Shown: positions 27,088 to 36,468 of the stretch, in pieces
How the letters are laid out: each line of letters opens with the position of its first letter
How positions within the stretch are numbered: position 1 is the first letter of the stretch
Notes under the pieces: generated by a model
The model's input: only the letters and a program-made list of their open reading frames with translations
Told to the model about the DNA's origin: nothing
Databases searched by the model: none
Made by a program: the position numbers and the translations under genes
Source of the DNA: Kribbella voronezhensis
GTDB lineage: Bacteria; Actinomycetota; Actinomycetes; Propionibacteriales; Kribbellaceae
Length of the DNA stretch: 64,000 nucleotides
Reading direction: 5' to 3'
Assembly (NCBI RefSeq): GCF_004365175.1
Contig: NZ_SOCE01000001.1
Location: 3,541,403 to 3,605,402 of the forward strand

Positions 27088-27990
27088 ATGGCCATCACTA
27101 CACCGCTGAACATGCTGGACCCTGTGCGGGACGGCCTGGCCCGGATGATCCTGACGAAGGTGGCCGGGCCGGATCCGTGGGCCGAGCGAAACCGGGTGCA
27201 CAGCACTCCGGGTCCTAGGTGGTTCGCTCCGGACCGGCCGATCCGGCGCGTGCACGGCGACGCCTCGATGTTCGCCGGTGGCCTGCGCGCGCTACTGCTG
27301 CAGTCGCTGCACCCGATGGCGATGGCGGCGGTCTCGGCGCACTCCGGCTATCGCGGTGATCCCTGGGGCAGACTGCAGCGCACCAGCTACTTCCTGGCCA
27401 TCACCACGTACGGCGCTGCGCAGGACGCCGAGGAGGCCGTCGCTCGAGTCAAGGCGGTGCACGAGCGAGTGCGTGGGACCAGTCCGGACGGGACTCGCTA
27501 CCGCGCGTCGGACCCACACCTGCTCAAGTGGGTGCACGTGGCAGAGGTGGACAGCTTCCTCGCGGCACACCAGCGGTACGGCGCTTCGCCGCTGGACGCT
27601 GCCGAGCGAGACGCGTACGTCGAAGACACTGCGATCGTGGCCGAGGCTCTGGGCGTCGTGGATCCGCCTAGGACCGAGGCGGAGCTGCAGGAGACGCTGA
27701 AGTCGTATCGGCCCGAGTTGCGGGGTACTACGGAGGCACGAGCGGCAGCACGGTTCATCCTGGTTCACCCGCCAGTGCCCTTGGCCGCCCGTCCGGCGTA
27801 CGGGGTGTTGACCGCGGCGGCGGTCGGATTGCTGCCGTGGTGGAGCCGTCGGCCGCTGCGGTTGCCGTACCTGCCGCTGGCGGAGAGCACGATGGTCCGG
27901 GTGGCCGGTGACGGCCTGACGCGCACGATCCGGTGGGCACTCGCCTCGCCGACGCTCACGCCGGAGTCTGTGGCCGCCGATACCCGGTAG
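27088..27990 (+). CDS. MpaB-like oxygenase (DUF2236)
   Basis: 300 residues. It matches DUF2236/MpaB', the fold of rubber oxygenase Lcp and mycophenolic-acid MpaB: RVHGDASMFAGGLRALLLQS, LHPMAMAAVSAHSGYRGDPW, RLQRTSYFLAITTYG and KWVHVAEVDSFL, with conserved His and Arg residues that in Lcp bind haem. It probably is a haem-dependent oxygenase of unknown substrate. No signal peptide, so cytoplasmic. Starts 39 bases after the PHP gene and ends 9 bases before the ROK regulator gene, so a three-gene unit is possible. Confidence 0.75.
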   Translation: MAITTPLNMLDPVRDGLARMILTKVAGPDPWAERNRVHSTPGPRWFAPDRPIRRVHGDASMFAGGLRALLLQSLHPMAMAAVSAHSGYRGDPWGRLQRTSYFLAITTYGAAQDAEEAVARVKAVHERVRGTSPDGTRYRASDPHLLKWVHVAEVDSFLAAHQRYGASPLDAAERDAYVEDTAIVAEALGVVDPPRTEAELQETLKSYRPELRGTTEARAAARFILVHPPVPLAARPAYGVLTAAAVGLLPWWSRRPLRLPYLPLAESTMVRVAGDGLTRTIRWALASPTLTPESVAADTR

Positions 27991-27999
27991 TTTTCTCCC

Positions 28000-29211
28000 A
28001 TGCCGAAGCGCCCGCACCGCCCGCTGCCCTTGGGTACGCCGGCGGGCGTCGAGGTGCTGACCAAGATTCTGACCCAGGGACCGATTCCGCGGGTCCAGAT
28101 CGCCCGGCGGACCGGACTGTCCCAGGCCGCGGTGACCAAGGCCGTCGCACCGTTGGTCGAGGCCGGCTTCGTGACGGACCACCCGGCCGAAACCGAGGAC
28201 GGCACCGAGGTCCGGGCCGAGCTCGGCATCGGCCGGCCGGTGAGTCCGCTGACGGTGGTCCCGGACAGCATCTCGGTGATCGGGTTGAAGGTGACGCCGA
28301 CCGACCTGATCGGCGTGACGACGGACTTCAAGGCCGGGATCCGCGCGGTCCGGCACCAGCAACTGGCGGACAAGTCGCCGGATTCCGTGCTCGAGCGGCT
28401 TGCGGAGCTCGCGACCGAGTTGATGGCGACGCTGCACGACAAGACCGATCCGGCCGGTCCGCTGATCGGCGTGGGCGTCGCGGTGTCCGGTGACGTGGAC
28501 GCAGTGCACGGCGTGGTCCGGGATTCGCCGTTCATGGGCTGGCGGGATGTGCCCGTGGCGGCCCTGCTCGGCGAGAAGCTGAAGGTGCCGGTGATCGTGT
28601 CGAACGACGTCCGGGCCCTGACCGTGGCCGAGCACTGGTTCGGGGTCGGCGTCGACGCGGACTCGTTCGCGGTGGTGACGATCGGCTCCGGTGTCGGCTG
28701 TGGGCTCTACATCAACGGCGAAGTCGTGTCGGGCGCGCACGGCGTCTCCGGCGAACTCGGGCACCTGCCGCTCGCGCCGGGCGACCTGGTCTGCACCTGC
28801 GGCCGGCGTGGCTGCGTGGAGACGGTCGCTTCGTCGGACGCGATCCTGGCCCGCATCCGGGAGACGACCGGTCGGCCGGAGCTGGACCTGGCCGGTGCGA
28901 TCGAGCTCGCGCACGAAGGCGATGCCCACGCGCGGGAAGCCTTCGACCGGGCCGGCGAGGTGATCGGCTCGGCGCTGGCCGCCATGGTGAACCTGGTCGG
29001 CCCGCAGCTCGTCGTGATCGCCGGCGAAGGCGTCGCGGACTACGACCTGTACGACCAGCGGATGCGGCAGGCCTTCGCCGAGCACGCTTTCGGCGCCGCA
29101 GGAGATTGCACGCTGATGCTTCGTTCGCACACCTTCGACGACTGGGCCCGCGGCGCGGCCGCCACGGTGATCCGCTCGTACGTCCGCGGCGAACCCCCTT
29201 TACACCGTTGA
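28000..29211 (+). CDS. ROK-family transcriptional regulator (NagC/XylR type)
   Basis: 403 residues. An N-terminal winged helix (residues about 15-75: GPIPRVQIARRTGLSQAAVT) is followed by the ROK actin-like ATPase fold with GVGVAVSGDVDAVHG, VIVSNDVRALTVAEHWFG, GSGVGCGLYINGEVVSGAHG and the zinc-binding CTCGRRGCVE. The HTH marks it as a sugar-responsive repressor rather than a kinase. No sugar catabolic genes lie beside it here, so the regulon is probably elsewhere or acts on the neighbouring methyltransferase or oxygenase. Start ATG 28000. Confidence 0.85.
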   Translation: MPKRPHRPLPLGTPAGVEVLTKILTQGPIPRVQIARRTGLSQAAVTKAVAPLVEAGFVTDHPAETEDGTEVRAELGIGRPVSPLTVVPDSISVIGLKVTPTDLIGVTTDFKAGIRAVRHQQLADKSPDSVLERLAELATELMATLHDKTDPAGPLIGVGVAVSGDVDAVHGVVRDSPFMGWRDVPVAALLGEKLKVPVIVSNDVRALTVAEHWFGVGVDADSFAVVTIGSGVGCGLYINGEVVSGAHGVSGELGHLPLAPGDLVCTCGRRGCVETVASSDAILARIRETTGRPELDLAGAIELAHEGDAHAREAFDRAGEVIGSALAAMVNLVGPQLVVIAGEGVADYDLYDQRMRQAFAEHAFGAAGDCTLMLRSHTFDDWARGAAATVIRSYVRGEPPLHR

Positions 29212-29283
29212 CCGGCAGCCCGGTCGCGGATCGATCGCATAGAGTGAGCCCAGACCTCAGTTGAGTTGGAAGGTTTGTTCGCG

Positions 29284-30096
29284 ATGACAGACATGGGTGT
29301 GCCGGAGCAAGAGATTCCGGGGGTCGATCCGACCAAGCCGAGTATCGCGCGGACGTATGACTATCTGCTGGGTGGCAAGGACAACTTCGCCGTCGACCGG
29401 GCGCTCGGGGACAAGTTCATCAACGATCTGCCCGGGTCGCGGGTGATCGCCTTCGACAACCGCGGTGCGCTGATCCGTGCGGTGCGCGAGATCGTCACCA
29501 GTGGGGTCAAGCAGTTCATCGACCTCGGCAGTGGGTTGCCCACGGCGGACAACGTCCACCAGATCGCGCAGGGGCACCGGCCCGAGGCCAAGGTCGTGTA
29601 CGTCGACATCGATCCCGTCGTGCTGAGCCACGGCCGCGCGCTGCTGGCCGAGAACGACTTCACCACCGTGATCGAGGGCGACCTGCGGGACTCGGAGAAG
29701 ATCTACCAGAACCCCGACCTGCAGGCGCTGATCGACTTCGACCAGCCGGTCGCGATCATCCTCAGCGCGATCCTGCACCACGTGAACGACGACGAGGACC
29801 CGGCCGGGCTGGTCCAGTTCTGGGTCGACCGGATCCCCTCGGGCAGTTATGTGTTCATCAGCCACTTCCGCAGCGAGGACGATCCGCGGAGCGCGGAGAT
29901 GCAGCAACTGCTGCAAGGGTCGCTGGGGCGTGGGCGGTGGCGAACCGACGACGAGTTGCGGGCGCTGTTCGGCAAGGAGCTGCAGATCCTGCCGCCCGGG
30001 CTGGTGCCGACGGCCGAATGGCGGCCCGTCACCGAGCCCGACGAGCTGACGGACTGGCAACGCCTGATCGCCGCCGCCCTCGCCATCAAGCCCTAG
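29284..30096 (+). CDS. SAM-dependent methyltransferase, DUF574 family
   Basis: 270 residues from ATG 29284, preceded by GGAAGG about 10 bases upstream; TTG 29266 is an alternative. DUF574 hallmarks are PSIARTYDYLLGGKDNFAVD at the N-terminus, FIDLGSGLPTADNVHQIA as motif I, YVDIDPVVLSHGRALL as motif II and AILHHVNDDEDP as the catalytic region. These proteins are abundant in Streptomyces and relatives and bind S-adenosylmethionine, with unknown methyl acceptors. A hairpin terminator follows, facing the convergent ParA-like gene. Confidence 0.85.
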   Translation: MTDMGVPEQEIPGVDPTKPSIARTYDYLLGGKDNFAVDRALGDKFINDLPGSRVIAFDNRGALIRAVREIVTSGVKQFIDLGSGLPTADNVHQIAQGHRPEAKVVYVDIDPVVLSHGRALLAENDFTTVIEGDLRDSEKIYQNPDLQALIDFDQPVAIILSAILHHVNDDEDPAGLVQFWVDRIPSGSYVFISHFRSEDDPRSAEMQQLLQGSLGRGRWRTDDELRALFGKELQILPPGLVPTAEWRPVTEPDELTDWQRLIAAALAIKP

Positions 30097-30124
30097 CCAC
30101 CGCGGTCGTAGTACAGGCCTGAGC

Positions 30125-30153
30125 GCCCTTCCGACCCTGTGGGCTGGAAGGGC
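30125..30153. terminator. Bidirectional terminator between DUF574 and ParA-like genes
   Basis: GCCCTTCC (30125-30132) pairs with GGAAGGGC (30146-30153) around a 13-base loop, and GAGC/GCTC extend the arms with a small bulge. It lies in the 71-base gap between two convergent genes. Confidence 0.6.
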
Positions 30154-30167
30154 GGCTCGTGGCCGGG

Positions 30168-30764
30168 TCAGCTGCGAGCGGCCGCCAGGATCTTGCGCCA
30201 GACCTTGCGGTAGGACTCCAGGCCGTCCTCGGCGAGTGGTCCGGTCGGGCCGGCGGTGATCGAGACCCGCTCCGGGATGGTGCCCCAGACCGGGATCTCC
30301 TCCGCGGCGTACTGCTGCATAGTCTCCTGGTAGGCCCGCGTGTAGGTCCGTGCCGAGCAAATCACCAGCCCGACCGGGACCTCCTTCGGGACCAGGTCCA
30401 GCACGGCACGGACTCGGGGCGTCTCGACACCGCCGACGCGGGTCGGGATGATGACGATCCGGGCCCGTTCGAGCGCCTTGTTCAGCAGCCGTTCGTGCGA
30501 CGGGGGCATGTCGACGACGCCGATGCCCTCGGGCGGCACCTTGTCCAGTGCCTTGGTCAGGAGGCGCTCGGTCGGCGCCTCGGCGATCTCGATCCTGGCC
30601 AGGTGGTCGTCGTCGGAATCCGCGATCCAGTCGGCAGCGCTGCCTTGTGGATCGGCGTCGACCAGGGTGGCGGTGCGACGGTTGGAAGATGCCAGCGCGG
30701 CCAAGTACACCGACGTGGTTGTCTTGCCGACCCCGCCCTTCAGTGCAGCTGTCACGATGATCAT
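30168..30764 (-). CDS. ParA-like ATPase (MinD/ParA family)
   Basis: 198 residues. Deviant Walker A KGGVGKTTTSVYLAALA at the N-terminus (signature Lys), LVDADPQGSAADW as switch I/A' motif and GIGVVDMPPS as Walker B-like. Shorter than chromosomal Soj (about 300 residues) and lacking a ParB partner nearby, so it is an orphan ParA of the kind that positions cargo other than chromosomes. Single gene; convergent with the DUF574 gene. 88 bases separate its start from the next minus-strand stop. The cargo is unknown. Confidence 0.8.
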   Translation of the reverse strand: MIIVTAALKGGVGKTTTSVYLAALASSNRRTATLVDADPQGSAADWIADSDDDHLARIEIAEAPTERLLTKALDKVPPEGIGVVDMPPSHERLLNKALERARIVIIPTRVGGVETPRVRAVLDLVPKEVPVGLVICSARTYTRAYQETMQQYAAEEIPVWGTIPERVSITAGPTGPLAEDGLESYRKVWRKILAAARS

Positions 30765-30852
30765 GGAACTGACGCTACCCGGTCTTGTCCGATTTCCGGC
30801 GTGTCGTCGGCGTTGCCCGGACGCGTCGTGATAGTTGCCGCTGGCCCCCGCG

Positions 30853-31818
30853 CTACTTTCCGAGCCAGGCGTCGACCTTCGAGCGGTTCGCCTCGACCCA
30901 CTTCTGGGCGGCCGCGTCCGGGCTCAGCTTGTCCTCGGCGATGTACTTGGCGACCTGGTTCTGGTCGTCGTTGGTCCAGCTGAAGTTCTTCACCAGGTCG
31001 TACGCCGGGCTGCCGGAGTCGGCGAACTTCTTCGAGACGATCTTGTCCAGCGCGTACGCCGGGTAGTCGCAGGCGACCTTCTCCGGTACGGCGTCGCAGC
31101 CGGCCTTGTACGGCGGCAGGTTCACCTTGACCAGCTTGAGCTCGTTGAAGAACCACTGCGGCTCGTAGAAGTACCCGATCACCGGCTTCTTGTTCTTCTC
31201 CGCGTCGCGGAAGGCCTGGATCAGCGCGGTCTCGCTGCCGGCGTACACGACCTTGTAGTCCAGCTTGAGGTTCTTCACCAGCGCCTCGTCGTTGGTGACG
31301 AACGACGGGTCGCCGTCCAGCAACTGGCCCTTGCCGCCGGACTCCGACGTCTTGAACATCGCGGCGTTCTTGTTCAGCGTCTTCCAGTCGGTCAGCTCCG
31401 GGTGCGCGGCCGCGAGCCACGGCGGCAGGTACCAGCCGATGACGCCCTTGTTGCCGGTCAGGCCCGCCTCGACGGCGACCTTCTGGTCGGTGATGTACTT
31501 CTTCTTCAGGTCCTCGTGACCCCAGTTCTCCAGGTTCACGTCGATCTCGCCGGTGCTGAAGCCCTGCCAGGCGATCTCTTCCTTGAGGTTCTTCTTCACC
31601 ACCTTGCAGCCGAGGTCCTTGGTCGCCACGTAGGCGACGACGGCCGCGTTCGCCTCGTACCCGACCCACGGGCTCACCGTCAGGTTGACGGTGCCGCAGG
31701 CCTTGCCGCTCGCGGCCGGCTTCTGCGCGTCGCCGACCTTCGCACCCCCACACGCGGTCAGCGCGAGCGCGAGCGCGGTCAGCACACCGGCCGAGCGCAG
31801 CAGCTTGTTCGTCACCAC
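30853..31818 (-). CDS. Glycine-betaine/choline type ABC substrate-binding lipoprotein
   Basis: 321 residues. Lipoprotein signal peptide with lipobox LTAC (ALALALTACGGA) for attachment to the membrane surface. The mature chain resembles ProX/OpuAC: VNLTVSPWVGYEANAAV, WQGFSTGEIDVNLENWGH and IGYFYEPQWFF, with aromatic residues that form the cage for quaternary amines. GTG 31818 is chosen since AGGAG sits 8 bases upstream of it; an ATG at 31833 lies inside that ribosome site. Third gene of an operon with the ATPase and the fused permease. Betaine, choline or proline betaine as ligand. Confidence 0.85.
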   Translation of the reverse strand: MVTNKLLRSAGVLTALALALTACGGAKVGDAQKPAASGKACGTVNLTVSPWVGYEANAAVVAYVATKDLGCKVVKKNLKEEIAWQGFSTGEIDVNLENWGHEDLKKKYITDQKVAVEAGLTGNKGVIGWYLPPWLAAAHPELTDWKTLNKNAAMFKTSESGGKGQLLDGDPSFVTNDEALVKNLKLDYKVVYAGSETALIQAFRDAEKNKKPVIGYFYEPQWFFNELKLVKVNLPPYKAGCDAVPEKVACDYPAYALDKIVSKKFADSGSPAYDLVKNFSWTNDDQNQVAKYIAEDKLSPDAAAQKWVEANRSKVDAWLGK

Positions 31819-31838
31819 AGGTTGTCTCCTCATAATTT

Positions 31839-33773
31839 TCAGCTGAACTTCCTGGTACGGCGGGCCGCGGCCTGCGTGATCCGGTCGAGCATGACACCGA
31901 GCAGCACGATCGCCAGCCCGGCCGCCAGACCCTTGCCGTAGAGCTCACTCTGCGCGAAGCCGGCGGCCACGTCGTACCCGAGTGCGCCCGCGCCGACCAG
32001 GCCGCCGACGACGACCATGGACAGCACGTAGATCAGGCCCTGGTTGACCGCCAGGGTGATCGCCCGCCGGGCGACCGGCAGTTGCACCTTACTGATCACC
32101 TGCCAGCTGCTGGAGCCGACCGAGTTGGCCGCCTCGACCGTCGCGACCGGGACGGCCCGGATGCCATCGGCAACGATCTTGGTGGTGACCGGTACGGCGA
32201 ACACCACCGCGGCCGCGATCGCGGTGAACCGGCTGGTGCCGAACAGCGCGAGGAACGGAACGAGGTACACGAACGGCGGCATCGTCTGCCCCGCGTCGAG
32301 CACGGGTCGCAACCAACTGTCGGCCCGCTGGTTCCGCCCGGTCCACACGCCGAGGACGATGCCCACAGCAACCACTACGACGGTCGCCAGCAGCGTGGAG
32401 GCGAGCGTGACCATGCCGTCGTGCCAGACGCCGGTCGCGACCAGCAGGCCAAGACAGACAGCAGCCGGTACCGCGCTGCGCCAACTCCCGAGCACCGCGG
32501 CCAGCGCCACGATGACCACGGTGACAAGCCACCACGGCGACTCTGTGAGCAAGGCTTCCAGCGGATTGAGGAGCCCCTCGGTGACAGCGTCGCGTACGCC
32601 GTACGTGAACCCACCGAACACGTCCTGGCCCCAGGTCGTCACGTCTGTCGCAGTCACCGCGATCCGCGAGCCGACACCGACGTCAGTGGGGAACTCGGCG
32701 GCCCATACGTAAGTCCGGGAGAACCACACCGCCACCAGCACGGCAAGACCGCCAGCGGCGAGCAGCACGCGGCGGCGCACGCTCGCAGTACGCCATGGTC
32801 GGTCACCGGCCGCGGTGGTCACGCGGTCGAGCACGATCGCGATCACGACGATCGCGAGACCGGCGTTGAACGCTACGCCGACGTCGAGGGTCTGCAGCGC
32901 CTTCAGGACGGTCTGCCCGAGACCGGGCGCATCGATCAGCGCGGCCACCGTGACCATCGACAGGGCGGCCATGATCGTCTGGTTGATCCCGACGACGACC
33001 GTGCTGCGCGACATCGGCAGCAGCACTTTGAACAGGGTCTGCCCACCGGTGGAGCCGAGCGAGCGAGCGGCCTCGACGCTCTCGGCGGGTACCGAACGGA
33101 TCGCGTGCGCGGTCAGCCGGACGACCGGCGGCGCCGCGTAGATCAGGGTCGCGATGGTCGCCGCCGCCGGGCCGATCGCGAAGAACAGGGTCAGCGGTGC
33201 GAGGTACACGAACGTCGGGAGCGTCTGCATCAGGTCGAGGATCAGCGTGGCGACCTTGAACGCACGGTTCGACAGGCCGGCCCAGATCCCGAGCGGGATA
33301 CCGACCAGCAGCGAGAGCGCGACGGCCGCGATCGTGAGCGAGAGCGTGTCCATGCTCTCCTGCCACAACCCCTGCAGCCCGACGAAGGTGAGCCCGGCGG
33401 CTGCGAGCACAGCGACCTTCCAGTTACCGAAGGCCCACGCCAGGTACGCCGCGATGGCCACCACGCCGAGCCAGCCGACCACCGGCACGGGGCGTCCGTA
33501 CGCCGGTTGGGACAGCACGTTCTGCAAGAGGACGACCAGGTGGTCGACCGCGATCCGGATCGCGTCGAAGAAGGCATTGCCGCGGCCCAGGAAGTCCCGG
33601 TGCTCGGTCAGCCAGCGGTGCAGTGCGGTGGTCTCCTGGCCGCCGATCGTGAGCGTGTCGACCCCGCTCAGCACGAACCAGGCCGCCACCCAGCCGACCA
33701 CCAGGACGCCGGCGATGACCGTACGGCGTGGTTTGCGGACCCGGATCTCGACCGAGCCGGTGATGGAGGCCAT
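31839..33773 (-). CDS. Fused two-domain betaine-type ABC permease
   Basis: 644 residues, about twice the size of ProW. Two full BPD_transp_1 domains occur in tandem. The first, residues about 110-320, has SLLVGIPLGIWAGLSNRAFK and the EAA-like loop SVPAESVEAARSLGSTGGQT; the second, about 400-630, has VVAVGIVLGVWTGRNQR and AVPVATVEAANSVGSSSWQV. Both halves have the loop that contacts the ATPase. A single chain would thus supply both membrane subunits normally provided by a homodimer. An N-terminal transmembrane helix (VIAGVLVVGWVAAWFVLSG) precedes domain one. Starts one base after the ATPase stop; the solute-binding protein gene follows 20 bases downstream. Confidence 0.85.
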   Translation of the reverse strand: MASITGSVEIRVRKPRRTVIAGVLVVGWVAAWFVLSGVDTLTIGGQETTALHRWLTEHRDFLGRGNAFFDAIRIAVDHLVVLLQNVLSQPAYGRPVPVVGWLGVVAIAAYLAWAFGNWKVAVLAAAGLTFVGLQGLWQESMDTLSLTIAAVALSLLVGIPLGIWAGLSNRAFKVATLILDLMQTLPTFVYLAPLTLFFAIGPAAATIATLIYAAPPVVRLTAHAIRSVPAESVEAARSLGSTGGQTLFKVLLPMSRSTVVVGINQTIMAALSMVTVAALIDAPGLGQTVLKALQTLDVGVAFNAGLAIVVIAIVLDRVTTAAGDRPWRTASVRRRVLLAAGGLAVLVAVWFSRTYVWAAEFPTDVGVGSRIAVTATDVTTWGQDVFGGFTYGVRDAVTEGLLNPLEALLTESPWWLVTVVIVALAAVLGSWRSAVPAAVCLGLLVATGVWHDGMVTLASTLLATVVVVAVGIVLGVWTGRNQRADSWLRPVLDAGQTMPPFVYLVPFLALFGTSRFTAIAAAVVFAVPVTTKIVADGIRAVPVATVEAANSVGSSSWQVISKVQLPVARRAITLAVNQGLIYVLSMVVVGGLVGAGALGYDVAAGFAQSELYGKGLAAGLAIVLLGVMLDRITQAAARRTRKFS

Positions 33774-33774
33774 C

Positions 33775-34860
33775 TCAGCCGTCTTGGGGGCGCGACGCGG
33801 ACGGGTCCGGATCCGCCACGACGGCCAGGATCGCCTCGTCGTCGATGACGCCGAGGAGCTGGCCTTCGGCAACGACCTTGACCGGGCGGTCGGACTCCAG
33901 CACCAGCCGGGTCGCCTCACGGACCAGTACGTCGGGACCGAGCTCGGGGCCGTCCAACTGCTCGTCCGGCCGCGGCTGCCGGACGATCCAGCGCAGCGTG
34001 AGGATGTCGGCCCGCGGCACGTCGCGGACGAACTCGCGGACGTAGTCGTCGGCCGGCGCCCCGACCAGCTCGTCGCCGGTGCCGAGCTGGACCGCGGCGC
34101 CGTCACGCATCAACAGGATGCGGTCGCCGAGCTTGAGCGCCTCGGACAGGTCGTGGGTGATGAACACCATCGTCTTGCCGACCTCGCGGTGCAGCCGGGC
34201 GACCTCGGTCTGCATCTCGCGCCGGATCAGCGGGTCGAGCGCGGAGAACGGCTCGTCGAACAGCAGGACGTCGGGGTCGTTGGCGAGCGCGCGGGCCAGG
34301 CCGACCCGCTGCTGCATGCCGCCCGACAACTGCTCGGGGTACAGCTGCTCGTTGCCGGCCAGACCGACGAGGTCGATCACCTCCTGCGCCCGGCGGCGGC
34401 GGTCGGGCTTGCTCTCGCCGCGCACCTCCAGCCCGTAGGAGACGTTGTCGATCACCTTGCGGTGCGGCAGTAGGCCGAAGTGCTGGAACACCATCGAGAA
34501 CTTGCTCCGCCGCAGCGTCCGGAGCCGCTTCTCGTCGGCGGCCCGGAGATCCTCGCCCTCGAAGTAGATGCTGCCCGCGGTCGGCTCGATCAGCCGGGTC
34601 AGGCAGCGGACCAGCGTCGACTTGCCGGACCCCGACAGGCCCATGACGACGAAGACCTCACCGGGGGCGACGTCGAAGCTGAGGTCGCGGACGGCCGCCG
34701 TACAGCCGGTCTGCTGGTAGAGGTCCTTGCGGTCCAGGCGCGCGAGGTCGGGACGTCGCGGTACGCGGTCCGCCTTCGGCCCGAACACCTTCCACAGGTC
34801 CTGGATCGAGAGCAGCGCGTCCGACGCCAATGGATCGGGGTACTCGAGCTGAGCGGTCAC
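33775..34860 (-). CDS. Betaine-type ABC transporter ATP-binding protein with CBS-like tail
   Basis: 361 residues of the QAT/ProV family. Walker [16 protein letters not shown]-loop [13 protein letters not shown], signature [16 protein letters not shown], Walker [15 protein letters not shown] and switch [12 protein letters not shown]. The C-terminal 90 residues contain [20 protein letters not shown]-like CBS segments, which in OpuA sense ionic strength. First gene of the osmolyte importer operon (ATPase, permease, binding protein). GTG 34860 is the start. An osmotically regulated promoter is likely but no site could be picked. Confidence 0.85.
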   Translation of the reverse strand: MTAQLEYPDPLASDALLSIQDLWKVFGPKADRVPRRPDLARLDRKDLYQQTGCTAAVRDLSFDVAPGEVFVVMGLSGSGKSTLVRCLTRLIEPTAGSIYFEGEDLRAADEKRLRTLRRSKFSMVFQHFGLLPHRKVIDNVSYGLEVRGESKPDRRRRAQEVIDLVGLAGNEQLYPEQLSGGMQQRVGLARALANDPDVLLFDEPFSALDPLIRREMQTEVARLHREVGKTMVFITHDLSEALKLGDRILLMRDGAAVQLGTGDELVGAPADDYVREFVRDVPRADILTLRWIVRQPRPDEQLDGPELGPDVLVREATRLVLESDRPVKVVAEGQLLGVIDDEAILAVVADPDPSASRPQDG

Positions 34861-34993
34861 AATGGTTCACCCTCGCATCCCGGCCACCGGGTTCGTCGTG
34901 AACCGCGACTTTATCGAAGCCCCGGCTCCCCAGCGCCGCCGCGGGTGTCTGACCCTTCAACCTTTACCCGCACCAAACACCAGCACACGCCGG

Positions 34994-35455
34994 TCACGAG
35001 GGCTGGTACGGCGGAGCCTCGCCCCAGCCCCACCTCGGGACCGGAGCCTGTGGTGGTGGGGTCGCGCCCGGCTGGGAGTTGGCCAGGGCGATGCGGGTGC
35101 CCCACTCGATGTAGGCGACAAACGCCGACCGGAACTCGGGATCGTCCGGCAGGCCGGCTGGGTCGGCGCTGGCGGCGATCAGCGCTGCCCAGCGAGCGCG
35201 TTGCTCCTCGGTCAGGCCGAGATTCAGGTGGTGGGACAGCATCGCGGGATAGCCGCCGAGCTCGTCGGTGTACGTCTTGGGACCGCCGAACACCTCGCCC
35301 AGCCAGATCGCCACGTGCTCGCGGTGCTTGTCGCTCATGTGCGCGAACACCGACGCGAGCAGCGGATCCTCCAGCACCCTGTCGTAGAACACCTCGGTCA
35401 GCCGCCTGAGCGCTTCCACCCCACCGGCCCACTCGTACACCGTCGGTGTCGTCAT
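34994..35455 (-). CDS. Group II truncated haemoglobin
   Basis: 153 residues. Typical trHbII features: VEALRRLTEVFYDRVLEDPLL (helices A-C), FAHMSDKHREHVAIWLGEVF containing the proximal-side region, GGPKTYTDELGGYPAML and HHLNLGLTEEQRARW, which holds the proximal His. Trp/Tyr distal residues fit group II. It binds O2 and may protect against nitric oxide or peroxide. A Pro-rich C-terminus (TPPPQAPVPRWGWGE) extends beyond the globin. Ribosome site GGGAGGG before ATG 35455. 36 bases after the kinase gene start region on the same strand order. Confidence 0.85.
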   Translation of the reverse strand: MTTPTVYEWAGGVEALRRLTEVFYDRVLEDPLLASVFAHMSDKHREHVAIWLGEVFGGPKTYTDELGGYPAMLSHHLNLGLTEEQRARWAALIAASADPAGLPDDPEFRSAFVAYIEWGTRIALANSQPGATPPPQAPVPRWGWGEAPPYQPS

Positions 35456-35491
35456 CTCACCCTCCCGTCTGATTGCAGTGTAAGCATGTAA

Positions 35492-36415
35492 TCAGACCCT
35501 GAGGTTCATCAAGGCTCTGGCGATCGCGACCTGAGCCGGCTCGACCCCGCGTTCGCCGTCCTCGAGGTCCCAGAGCACGTTCTGCAGGATCCGCCCGAGC
35601 GTCCAGCCGATCGCCCGGTCGCGGTCCAGGCCGGCCACGTCGACCATCAGGTCGAACCGTCGCCGGATCGCCTTCGCCAGGTCGCCGGTCGCGACGAGGT
35701 CGTCCCAGCGGTTGTTCAGCGCCGGGAACAGCTCGAAGCACGGGTTGCCCGCGAGCGGCTTCGGGTCGATCACCAGCCACGGTTCCCGCTGGGCGGCCAT
35801 CACGTTGTCGTAGTGGAGATCCCAGTGGAGCAGCCGATCACCGGACTCGCCTACCAATTCGGCCAGCCGGGCAGCGCACCGGCGTACGAGGTTCTGCTCG
35901 TCTCGGTCAGCCAGTCGCGGGATCTGCCCGGGCGCCTCGTCCAGCATCGCGGCGGTGAGGTCTTCGAGCTTCCGGAGCGCAGGAGGAGCCTGTACTGCGC
36001 TGAGCCGGGTCAGCAGCTCTGCCAGGAGCTGGGTGGCCTCCTGGTCGTCTGGGACGTCGCTGAGCATCCTCGGCTGCAGGCGCTCGAGCAGGATGGTGCC
36101 GGTGGCCGGGTCATCTTCCAGGACCAGTACTACGCCGTCGCCGTCCCAGGTGCGCAGAGCGAGTGCCTCGCCGGCGTTCTCGTCGTTGAGCGGTTGGAGC
36201 TTGAGCATCGCGGCAGTGGCGTCTCGGCGGCGCACGGGGAGCACCAGCGAGCCGGCGCCGTACAGGGGTTCGCCGTCGAGTTGCAGTGACCACTGGTCGA
36301 GGTAGCCGGTGGTCAGCTCCGGCAACGCGTCCAACCAGTGCTTGGCGTCTTCCTCATGGAGCTCTCGGAGACCCGCCGGTACTACGAACTCGCGCAACTG
36401 GTCTCCTTTGCTCAC
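35492..36415 (-). CDS. APH(6)/hydroxyurea-phosphotransferase-like kinase
   Basis: 307 residues. The pattern VLVLEDDPATGTILLERLQP, then LLHWDLHYDNVMAA (catalytic loop) and PWLVIDPKPLAGNPCFELFP matches the streptomycin 6-phosphotransferase/hydroxyurea phosphotransferase family. It would phosphorylate a small hydroxylated compound with ATP; many chromosomal copies in actinomycetes have unknown substrates, so resistance cannot be asserted. GTG 36415 was chosen because GGAG lies about 8 bases before it; longer frames run into the promoter of the divergent membrane protein gene. Confidence 0.8.
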   Translation of the reverse strand: MSKGDQLREFVVPAGLRELHEEDAKHWLDALPELTTGYLDQWSLQLDGEPLYGAGSLVLPVRRRDATAAMLKLQPLNDENAGEALALRTWDGDGVVLVLEDDPATGTILLERLQPRMLSDVPDDQEATQLLAELLTRLSAVQAPPALRKLEDLTAAMLDEAPGQIPRLADRDEQNLVRRCAARLAELVGESGDRLLHWDLHYDNVMAAQREPWLVIDPKPLAGNPCFELFPALNNRWDDLVATGDLAKAIRRRFDLMVDVAGLDRDRAIGWTLGRILQNVLWDLEDGERGVEPAQVAIARALMNLRV

Positions 36416-36468
36416 GGCCGGGCACTCCGACAGTAGGTGGTCGGGCAACCGTGTGCTTGGGTTTTCCC

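Noticed and set aside
35492-36415. Streptomycin resistance gene
   Set aside because: The APH(6)-like family includes many chromosomal kinases without resistance function; sequence alone does not justify the claim.
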